In this document: in pieces, positions 1 to 6,780 of the stretch
Position numbering within the stretch: position 1 is the first letter of the stretch
Layout: every line of letters begins with the position of its first letter
NCBI GenBank assembly: GCA_027317185.1
Contig: DAHVFB010000022.1
Span: forward strand, 1 to 37,335
Length of the DNA: 37,335 bases
Reading direction: 5' to 3'
From: Deltaproteobacteria bacterium
GTDB taxonomy: Bacteria > Desulfobacterota > Binatia > Binatales > Binataceae
Translations under genes and position numbers: made by a program
The notes under the pieces: generated by a model
What the model was told of the DNA's origin: nothing
The model's input: only the letters and a program-made list of their open reading frames with translations
Database searches by the model: none

Positions 1-25
1 AACCCTTCCAGTCAACTCGGGATGA

Positions 26-1022
26 TCCGCGCTGGCCTTGCGCGCGCGGATCGTCCTGCTGTGCGCCAAGGGTCTGGCCAACCTAGAGGTGGCGGCGAGC
101 GTTAGGGTTTCGCCGCAGATGGTGTGCAAATGGCGGCGGCGGTTTATTGAACGGCGGCGCGACGGCTTGCTCGATGAACCACGGCCCGGAGCGCCGCGGC
201 GGGTGCGCGACGCGGAGGTCGAGCGGATAATCGTGCGCACGCTGGAAGCGACCCCCGCCGCTGCGACCCACTGGAGCGTGCGCGCGATGGCCAGGGCGGT
301 GGGCATGAAGCCCACCACCGTCCATCGGATCTGGCGCGCCTTCGCGCTCCAGCCCCATCGCAGCGCGACTTTCAAGCTCTCGCGCGATCCGCTGTTTGTG
401 GAAAAGGCTCGCGACATCGTGGGCCTATACCTCAATCCGCCTGAGCGAGCGGTGGTTTTGTGCGCCGACGAGAAGGCGCAGATCCAAGCTTGAACCGCAC
501 CCAACCGCTGCTGCCGATGCGGCCCGGGCAGCCTGCGCGACGCACTCACGATTACCAGCGCCACGGCACCACCAGCCGGTTTGCCGCGCTCGACTTCAAG
601 GCCGGCACCGTGTCGGCGAATGCCATCGCCGGCATCGCTCGGTGGAGTTCCGCAAATTCCTCGACACCATTGACGCCAAGGTGCCCGCGCAGCTCGAGGT
701 CCACCTGGCCATGGACAACTACGGGACCCGCAAGACCGCGCTGATCCGCAACTGGCTGGCCAAGCGGCCCCGCTTCCACGTCCACTTCACGCCCACCAGC
801 GCCTCCTGGATCAACCTGGTCGAGCGCTGGTTTGCGGCCCTGACCGAGAAGCAAATTCGCCGCGGCGCCTGCCGCAGCACCTGCGAACTCGAAACCGTGA
901 TCAAACGCTATCTGCAAATCAACAACCACAACCCTCAACCCTTCGTCTGGACCAAAACCGCTGACCAAATCCTCGATTCCCTCGCCAGATTTTGTCTGCG
1001 AACTTCTGGAACAGCACACTAG
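26..1022 (+). pseudogene. IS630-family transposase, frameshifted remnant
   Basis: DDE transposase of the IS630/Tc1-mariner type, spread over three frames. The first frame (26-490) holds the helix-turn-helix part (ALRARIVLLCAKGLANLEVA, then VCKWRRRF) and ends at the first catalytic Asp region, CADEKAQIQ. The second frame (about 484-613) reads [15 protein letters not shown] and [10 protein letters not shown]. The third (about 614-1022) holds the second Asp (AMDNYGT) and the catalytic Glu ([10 protein letters not shown]). Each switch is explained by one missing base, near 490 and near 613. The N-terminus is also short: an in-frame stop lies at 23-25 and about 30 residues typical of the family are missing or outside the window. 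The catalytic triad would be intact if the frame were restored, so decay is recent or the indels are sequencing errors. I could not identify terminal inverted repeats. Confidence 0.88.
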
Positions 1023-1102
1023 CAGCGCGTTGATAAACGCTTGAATTTCATTACGCTATAATTCGTCTGAGTGGGTAATCGGAATGGAGGAGGAAGCGGC
1101 GG

Positions 1103-1422
1103 ATGCGGGGTGAAGAGCGGCGGCAGCGGGCGATTTGGATGGTTATGGAGCCTGGCGATCGGGTGCCCCGGGAGCATCCGCTGAGGCGGGTCAAGGAACT
1201 CGCTGACGCAGCGCTCACGCAGCTTTCGCCGCTGCTCGATGATCTGTACAGCGCGATCGGGCGGCCGTCGATCCCGCCCGAGTGGCTGCTGAAGGCCTCG
1301 CTGCTGATGGCGCTCCACACCGTGCGCAGCGAACGGCTGTTCTGCGAGCAGATCGATTATAACCTGTTGTTCCGCTGGTTCCTCGATATGGATGCGGCCG
1401 AGCCGAGCTTCGACCACTTTCA
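1103..1422 (+). pseudogene. IS5-type transposase, N-terminal fragment
   Basis: Start of an IS5/IS1182-like transposase carrying the DUF772-type N-terminal domain: HPLRRVKELADAAL, GRPSIPPEWLLKASLLMAL, VRSERLFCEQIDYNLLFRWF and LDMDAAEPSFDH. In this family a conserved STFSKNR-type sequence follows and then the DDE catalytic domain. Here the similarity stops after FDH at about 1422, and the reading frame runs on to 1549 through unrelated residues (VGTLGEILRAKDAKLAALLD), which may be the tail of another gene. The start ATG at 1103 follows a purine-rich GGAGGAGGAAG. With no catalytic domain the product cannot transpose. Together with the IS630 remnant it marks the left end as an insertion-sequence graveyard. 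Confidence 0.8.
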
Positions 1423-1609
1423 ATCGAGCAGGGGGGTCGGAACGCTTGGGGAAATTCTGCGGGCAAAAGACGCCAAGCTAGCCGCCCTGCTCGATCACAG
1501 CGTGACGCCGAAAGAGCGTGAAGAAAATTGCCTGACATCAAACTCGTGATATTCGGAGGGGGCAACGCCGGCACTCCACCCGTGCTGTCTGCTCGCAGAG
1601 GAACCATCG

Positions 1610-2017
1610 ATGGATAAGCCAACGGGAACAGGACAGCAGGCCAGCCTCAGCGATTATCTGGCGGCTGAGCGGACTCTGCTTGCGTGGATTCGCACGGGTC
1701 TGGCCCTGATGGGCTTCGGTTTCGTGGTGGCACGCTTCGGACTGTTCCTACAGCAGTTGCAAGCGATGCAGCGCGTTCCGTCTACGCAATCATCCGGATT
1801 GTCCCTGTGGTTTGGCACTGCCCTAATCGCTGTCGGAGTCATCATGAACGTTTTTGCCGGATGGCATCACCTACGATTGGTCCGGGATCTGGATCTCGGT
1901 GAGACGTCGCACTCTCGTCCTTCAAGCCAGGCGGTCGCGATTGCTTTCCTGCTGGCGATGGTCGGCCTGGCGATGGCGATCTATCTCGTTACGGTCGGAA
2001 GTTCCGTTCGTTCGTAA
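1610..2017 (+). CDS. DUF202 (YidH-like) inner-membrane protein
   Basis: 135-residue membrane protein of the DUF202/YidH family, whose function is unknown. The family signature is plain near the N-terminus: DYLAAERTLLAWIRTGLALM followed by GFGFVVARFGLF. Three hydrophobic segments are visible, at about residues 26-46 (after the AERT motif), 63-84 (LWFGTALIAVGVIMNVFAGW) and 105-128 (AVAIAFLLAMVGLAMAIYLV), the topology expected for the family. The ATG at 1610 is preceded by AGAGGAACC at suitable spacing. The gene converges on the peroxiredoxin gene to its right, with about 90 bases between them. It is an isolated gene beside insertion-sequence debris, so the neighbours say nothing about its job. 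Confidence 0.9.
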   Translation: MDKPTGTGQQASLSDYLAAERTLLAWIRTGLALMGFGFVVARFGLFLQQLQAMQRVPSTQSSGLSLWFGTALIAVGVIMNVFAGWHHLRLVRDLDLGETSHSRPSSQAVAIAFLLAMVGLAMAIYLVTVGSSVRS

Positions 2018-2108
2018 TATGTAATGACGAGCTGTAGAGCCACGCGGGCAGGTGCGTCGGGCGGTGTAGTTGGCAGGGCTGAGCGGGCATGAGGCGGCGC
2101 GGCGAACG

Positions 2109-2647
2109 CTAATGCGCCGCCGCGGTCGATTTATTGCCGAATTGGCCGATGATCTCCGAGGCGTTGAGCGCCGGATCAACCTTTGGATAGACCTTGAGGA
2201 TCCTCCCGTCGCCACCGATAAGTAGGTCACGCGCCCGTCGAGGCCGTATTTGGCGATGCCGTTCGCAACGCCATATTCCGCCGCGATTTTCTTGTCAGGA
2301 TCGAGCAGCAGCGGAAAGGGCAAGCCGTACTTCTTAATGAATGCGCGATGGGAATCGGCGGTGTCGACGCTGCATCCGAGGAGCACGATCCCCGCCTTCT
2401 TGATCGTCGCGTAACTATCGCGGAACGTGCACGCTTCGGTGGTGCATCCCGGGGTAAAGTCCTTTGGGTATAAATAGAGCGCAACGATCTGGCCGCGATA
2501 GTCACTCAACTTTATCGGTCGGGATTGATCGCCGTAAATTGCCTGAGTCGCAAATTGAGGCGCCATGTCTCCAGCCTTGAGCGAGTCCGCAAAAGCGCCG
2601 CCGGGTGCAAGCAGAGTGGCCGCCGCGCCGGCCGTCGGAAAGACCAC
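2109..2647 (-). pseudogene. Peroxiredoxin (BCP/PrxQ type), frameshifted, probably exported
   Basis: Thiol peroxidase of the AhpC/TSA superfamily. The order of motifs is typical: LKAGDMAPQF, then LYLYPKDFTPGCTTEACTFR with the peroxidatic Cys and, five residues later, a second Cys as in PrxQ/BCP, then GCSVDTADSHRAFIKKY and FPLLLDPDKKIAAEYGV. After RVTYL the frame breaks; the expected ending (IGGDGRILKVYPKVDPALNA, then SEIIGQFGNKST) continues in another frame to a TAG at 2109-2111. One missing base near 2215 explains it. The stretch before the domain (FPTAGAAATLLAPGGAFA) looks like a signal peptide, so the protein was probably periplasmic. The start is uncertain: a GTG at 2647 gives a short signal peptide, while an ATG at 2788 adds an unconvincing leader. 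Unrepaired, the protein would carry a wrong C-terminal tail. Confidence 0.82.
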
Positions 2648-3057
2648 GTGCGGAATTGCGCGATAGTTACGTAATTTCCCTGAGACGGCTGCCGTACGCA
2701 GCGCAAGGCTACTGCTACTGGCGGCGGGTGATGTACGTCGACAAAGAAAACTTCTTCGGATTAGTTCGACCGGCGGTCTTACCGTCAACCTGGGATGGAA
2801 CAGTTACACGATCCTCAGTCCGAACAAGGATTTGGTTTTAAGGTCTTCGTCGAGGTGACGAGGCTGGTCTGTGCGTAAAACGACTTGCTTGGAAAAGTTC
2901 CCTCCCGGCCTCATGAAACCAGAATCGAAGGGCTCTGCGCCGGCGGGATTTCCAACTTCGCTGCGCTTGATCGCCATCGAAGGATCGCTGGTCGCGTGGT
3001 GAACACGAGGCTAAGTAGCATTCTTCTGATCGAGAAGTGACTTTTCATTACAGTGGG

Positions 3058-3213
3058 CTAAAACCCGGTCGCGAGTTGACTGAGCAACGCCCGATCGTTG
3101 AAAGTACTTGCCGGGGCAATAGTATAGTCGACATCCTGTCCGAGGCCGTCGTTCGCCCATGCAGAGCTTGCATAGGGCAGGAGCGTCATAACGATCATGA
3201 ATAAATTATTCAT
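3058..3213 (-). CDS. Possible short secreted peptide (51 aa)
   Basis: Reading leftward from an ATG at 3213, the frame encodes 51 residues. The first 20 (MNNLFMIVMTLLPYASSAWA) look like a signal peptide with an AWA cleavage site, followed by an acidic, polar tail (NDGLGQDVDYTIAP and so on) with no cysteine. The positive N-region usual for signal peptides is missing and no good ribosome-binding site precedes the ATG. The first codons lie inside the 27-bp palindrome, so part of the apparent coding sequence is set by that structure. It could be a genuine small gene, the 5' end of a decayed exported protein, or chance. I do not recognise the family. Confidence 0.25.
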   Translation of the reverse strand: MNNLFMIVMTLLPYASSAWANDGLGQDVDYTIAPASTFNDRALLSQLATGF

Positions 3214-3218
3214 GATCG
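3192..3218. promoter_or_regulatory. Perfect 27-bp palindrome (operator or hairpin)
   Basis: Left arm cgatcatgaataa (3192-3204), a single central A (3205), and the exact reverse complement ttattcatgatcg (3206-3218). Thirteen matched pairs around one base are far beyond chance for this length, and the AT-rich core stands out from the surroundings. With a one-base centre it would not fold well as RNA without opening the middle, so a dimeric DNA-binding protein site is the more natural reading. No T-run follows on either strand. Confidence 0.55.
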
Positions 3219-3383
3219 ACCGCGTCCGCGTTGGGCAGCACACCTCGTGCGCAGCATATTCGTAATGACTCCTTTTTAAATGGCGATCGCCGGGCGTGGC
3301 TGGCACGCGACGCGGATGCGGCCGTCTCCCGCCTTCGAGTAGGAGTTGCGCCTTTGACCCCGAAAGGTTACGGGGCGGAGCGC

Positions 3384-3572
3384 GGGAATAATTCTGGCTT
3401 GCGTGCTCGGCGGCACTATCACGCGCAGCGAAATATCGTTCAGCGGTACTCAGTCGATCCGAATACGGGAAGTGCGTTCGCGATTCTGGATGTCCCGTCG
3501 GGCAACGCGATCGAATTCGCCTATGTTGACGATTTCTTGTCGATTCTCAATATATTGCGGTTGTCAAAGTGA
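3384..3572 (+). pseudogene. Possible frameshifted gene scrap, unknown family
   Basis: Two overlapping frames read like one protein segment with a frame switch near 3460: first GIILACVLGGTITRSEISF and SGTQSIRIR, then GSAFAILDVPSGNAIEFAY and VDDFLSILNILRLSK to a stop at 3570-3572. The composition of the second half is protein-like, with alternating hydrophobics and an acidic turn. No family is recognisable and there is no good start signal. It may be the tail of a lost exported or regulatory protein. Confidence 0.2.
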
Positions 3573-3728
3573 TTTATCCGCCGGCGCATGCGCTCACCTC
3601 GCGTCGTCAAGCCACGGGTGACGCGCTGCGCGTCGGTCAGCAGGTGCTGAGGCGGCGATGCGGATCCGCCAGCGACCACAGAGGCGCGCTCGATCACGGT
3701 CGCGCGCGTTTAATACTGCGTGATAGAT

Positions 3729-3745
3729 TTGGCACCCGTTTCGCA
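3729..3745 (+). promoter_or_regulatory. Candidate sigma-54 promoter
   Basis: The sequence TTGGCACCCGTTTCGCA has the -24 GG and -12 GC doublets with exactly ten bases between them. It matches the YTGGCAC half perfectly and misses the TTGC half by one base (TCGC). It sits within an inverted repeat (atttggcac at 3727-3735 and gtgccaaat at 3750-3758). Transcription would start near 3756, about 200-450 bases upstream of the possible sulfatase starts. A chance match in a window this size is possible. Confidence 0.3.
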
Positions 3746-4111
3746 GCGCGTGCCAAATTCCGGTCACCGCCGAAGCCAACGTTGGGTTAGGAAAGCCCAC
3801 CGCTTCCCGCATTTCACGGGGCCGGGATTTCTTTATTCTACGCGGGTGATGCATAGCCTGGATTAGCGACGGGCCGGTTTTTGATCGCGAAAACCGAATC
3901 GCTGGCACTCGGCCAGACCTCGGGCACTTTCCTTGCTCTGACACGGTTCGTTGCAATCTATGATGTCGCGTTGGTACGTTGCTTCCCCAATTGGGGAGTT
4001 TCAAAGGGGCGGTGAAAGTTACGGCATGCTAGCAGTGGCAACAATCCAGGACAAAGAATCTGCTCCATCGGGAAGAAGGCGGCATCGAGCGCTGATAAAT
4101 GAACGTAGAAA

Positions 4112-4210
4112 CGACAAGTCAGGTCTCGACAAGTCAGGTCTCGACAAGTCAGGTCTCGACAAGTCAGGTCTCGACAAGTCAGGTCTCGACAAGTCAGGTC
4201 TCGAAATGTC
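4112..4210. repeat. 15-bp tandem repeat, six perfect copies plus a degenerate seventh
   Basis: The unit cgacaagtcaggtct is repeated six times without a mismatch from 4112 to 4201. A diverged partial copy (cgaaatgtc) contains the ATG at 4206. Since 15 is a multiple of three, every frame stays open: the plus strand would encode DKSGL units, the minus strand RPDLS units. Perfect identity between copies implies recent expansion by replication slippage, and copy number may vary between strains. The array lies just before the likely start of the sulfatase gene, so it is probably an untranslated leader; if the gene starts upstream it would add a repeated N-terminal extension. Confidence 0.9.
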
Positions 4211-6521
4211 GAGCGCGGCTATGACCCGGCCGAAAGACTTCTCGGTCGATAAGAGCGATGACCAGACAAGACCAAGCCAGTCGCCGAGTTGCCGGAACCT
4301 CGTTGGCCGCCCCGGGCGTTCGCGGCCTGTTCTGCTCAGCCTCGCGTGGCTGCTTGCGCTGCTCGGCGTTGGAGCCTTTTCCGGACCAGCATGCGCGGCC
4401 AAAAAACCGCTACCCAATATCCTGTTAATCGTCATGGACGATATCGGCATCGACCAATGGCAATTGTTCGGATATGGCGGCACCACTCCCGCGGCGATGC
4501 CGAACATTGCTGCGATCGCCAACGCCGGAATCAAATTCCACAACCTCTGGGCGATGCCGGCCTGCTCGAACGGGCGCGCCGCGCTTTTCACCGGCCGCTA
4601 CCCGTTCCGCACTCACGTCTACACCGCGATCGGTAACAACGATCTCGCGAACTTCATGGTCAATCCGAATGAGGTAACGGTACCGCAATTGCTCAAGCAA
4701 CGCGGTTACAAGAGCGCGCTATTCGGTAAATTCCATTTAGGGATTCAGAGCAACGATCCTTATGGTTACGGCATGGTACGGGCGCTGGGCTGGGATTACT
4801 TCTTCGGCTGGCTGGACGCCACCGGCGATCCGTCGTCGATCGATTCGACGGCCGGCGGCGTGTCCCCGGCGGGCACCTGGTCGTGCGGCTTCGTCCGGGA
4901 CGCCAGCCACGGCGGCGCAGATACCGGCGCCTGCTACGCCGGCGACAATACCTGCACAGTGATGACCAAATCCGGGACGGAAGCGCCCGGTCGTATCTGC
5001 CGGGACGCGGGCGGCATCTTTGATCCAAACCAACCGTGCAGCAATCCAGTCCCGAGCTATATCGACTTTGCAACCCTCAGTGGACATTACGTGTCGCCGC
5101 TCGTCATCAACAATGAAGACGGGTCGATCGAGCAGGTGCCATCGACCGACATCCGGGCGCGGACTTATCGCGGTACGGTGCCGATCGATGCCGCGATCGA
5201 CTGGATCAACCAGCAGCCCAAGGATCAGCCGTGGATGGTAAGTCTGGCCGTCGCGACGGCGCATACCCCGGTCATGCAACCACCTATTCAATTACTACCT
5301 TCAGGGGAGCCGGACACCAGCAACCTCGACTGCTCCAGCACCATCGACCAGAGAGTCTTGACGAACCAGATGGAAGAGGCGCTCGACAGTGAAGTCGGGC
5401 GGCTCCTGATAGCCACCGGACTGGCCAGCCGGGGCCAGAATAACCAGCTACTCTATAATCCCCGAGCGACCAACACGGTTATCGTCATGGTCACCGACAA
5501 TGGAAGCCTGGGGAGCGTGGTGAAATTACCTTTCGATGGCAGCCGCTCGAAATCCACGGTTTATCAAACCGGCGTATGGTGTCCGGGGATCGTTGCGGGC
5601 CCACAAGTGAAGCGGCCCGGCCGGCAGGTAAATGCGATGGTTAACATCGCGGACCTCTATCAGCTATTCGGCGAGCTCGCCGGAATCGACGTACATAAGA
5701 GCGTCCGATGGACCGTCGACGCGCAACCTGTTCTTCCGTATCTTACCAACCCCGCCCAGCCGAGCATTCGCAAAACTAACTATACGGAGATTGGCACGAA
5801 CCTGCACGCCAATGGCGAGATCAATGGGCCCTGTCAATACAACACTACCACGTGTACTCAGATCGCACCGTCGAAAAGCGTATGCGAGGACAATAACGGA
5901 ATTTGGTGGGGCCCGGGCGCTACGGACCCCAGCACCGCCGGCATCCCGGCGGACGGGTTGAAGCTGTGCTGTGAGGTGGCCGTATGGCAGGCGGACCACA
6001 CCCAGACAATTTTAACCGACATCTATCCGTTGGAAGCGTTCGCCATTCGTAACCCGCGCTACAAGCTGGTGGTCAATAGCTACGAAGCCTACGACGCAAC
6101 CGCCAACTCGTGCGCGGCAACGACCTCGACGGAGTTTTACCAAATCAACGAGCAAGTCCCTGTCCCTAAGCTCGACACGGCGAATTCCGACCTGTTAGCC
6201 AACGGAGCAACGCTCAACCGTCAGCAGCAAAAGAACTACAACGACTTGACGGCGCAGCTTACCAAGCTCCTGGCCTCGCAGCCTGCCTGCCCTGGGGACA
6301 TTAACCTCGATGGGATCGTGAACTACCTGGATGTCGCGGACTGGGATTTGTACCAAAGCCTTTCGCTGGGAAATTCCAGCTGGGCAGACGTAAATCTGGA
6401 CGGACTGACGGACTCTGCCGATCTGGCAATCATCCTGCAAAACTTCGGCTCATGTCCTGCGGGCCAAGGAGCGCAGGCGTTGGCGGCTCGTCTGCGACCG
6501 TTGCCGGCGGCGCCACGATAA
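4206..6521 (+). CDS. Exported sulfatase with C-terminal dockerin-like domain
   Basis: Sulfatase of the alkaline-phosphatase superfamily, expected to hydrolyse sulfate esters outside the cell. From the ATG at 4206 (771 residues) a signal segment spans about 40-65 (RPVLLSLAWLLALLGVGAF). The sulfatase fold begins at PNILLIVMDD with the two metal-binding Asp (about 78-79), the modification motif at Cys120, GKFHLG (Lys175, His177), a later HTP, and VTDNG with its Asp-Asn metal ligands. The modification motif reads ACSNGRAALFTGRYP, so the Pro of CxPxR is Asn and the next Ser is Gly. Residues about 695-749 form a dockerin pair of calcium loops (GDINLDGIVNYLDVADW and ADVNLDGLTDSADLAI). In-frame ATGs at 3960 and 4026 exist but would put the tandem repeat and over 100 residues before the signal sequence, so I prefer 4206 or 4221; neither has a strong ribosome-binding site. 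Confidence 0.88.
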   Translation: MSSAAMTRPKDFSVDKSDDQTRPSQSPSCRNLVGRPGRSRPVLLSLAWLLALLGVGAFSGPACAAKKPLPNILLIVMDDIGIDQWQLFGYGGTTPAAMPNIAAIANAGIKFHNLWAMPACSNGRAALFTGRYPFRTHVYTAIGNNDLANFMVNPNEVTVPQLLKQRGYKSALFGKFHLGIQSNDPYGYGMVRALGWDYFFGWLDATGDPSSIDSTAGGVSPAGTWSCGFVRDASHGGADTGACYAGDNTCTVMTKSGTEAPGRICRDAGGIFDPNQPCSNPVPSYIDFATLSGHYVSPLVINNEDGSIEQVPSTDIRARTYRGTVPIDAAIDWINQQPKDQPWMVSLAVATAHTPVMQPPIQLLPSGEPDTSNLDCSSTIDQRVLTNQMEEALDSEVGRLLIATGLASRGQNNQLLYNPRATNTVIVMVTDNGSLGSVVKLPFDGSRSKSTVYQTGVWCPGIVAGPQVKRPGRQVNAMVNIADLYQLFGELAGIDVHKSVRWTVDAQPVLPYLTNPAQPSIRKTNYTEIGTNLHANGEINGPCQYNTTTCTQIAPSKSVCEDNNGIWWGPGATDPSTAGIPADGLKLCCEVAVWQADHTQTILTDIYPLEAFAIRNPRYKLVVNSYEAYDATANSCAATTSTEFYQINEQVPVPKLDTANSDLLANGATLNRQQQKNYNDLTAQLTKLLASQPACPGDINLDGIVNYLDVADWDLYQSLSLGNSSWADVNLDGLTDSADLAIILQNFGSCPAGQGAQALAARLRPLPAAPR

Positions 6522-6780
6522 TCGTGCGCATCGACTCGAATGAAAAAATTTCCGCCGCATTCACCTGATTCGACTCATTTAATGATCGTAGTAGTCGCGA
6601 GAAGGGCGGTACGACATTACTTCAGCCCGGAGTTCATTTTCTTAAGACCAAGTTAGATAAAATGCTGGAAAGCCCATCATTAGGCAAAACCGCCTGAAAA
6701 ACTCGGGGTCGTCCGGCCCGTGTGAGAGTCGGAATCAGAGAGTCGAAATGGAAAGCACGCTTAAATATAGAGGGATATCC

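Larger units (their letters stand above)
2648..3950. other. Gene-poor, probably degenerate region
   Basis: About 1.3 kb without a convincing gene. It holds a perfect 27-bp palindrome (3192-3218), a possible short secreted peptide gene (3058-3213, minus), a possible frameshifted gene scrap (about 3384-3572, plus) and a possible sigma-54 promoter inside an inverted repeat (3727-3758). The rest shows nothing I recognise. Frames are broken by frequent stops, unlike the long open frames to the right. Confidence 0.6.

Noticed and set aside
1423-1549. Tail after the IS5 fragment (LGEILRAKDAKLAALLD) as a separate gene end
   Set aside because: Too short, no start and no recognisable family; noted only as foreign sequence beyond the truncation.
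4112-4201. Tandem array considered as a CRISPR
   Set aside because: Units are contiguous with no spacers and only 15 bp long; no cas genes are present.
4019-4591. Minus-strand frame with RPDLS repeats opposite the sulfatase leader
   Set aside because: The repeats are just the 15-bp DNA array read backwards; the rest has no protein-like features.
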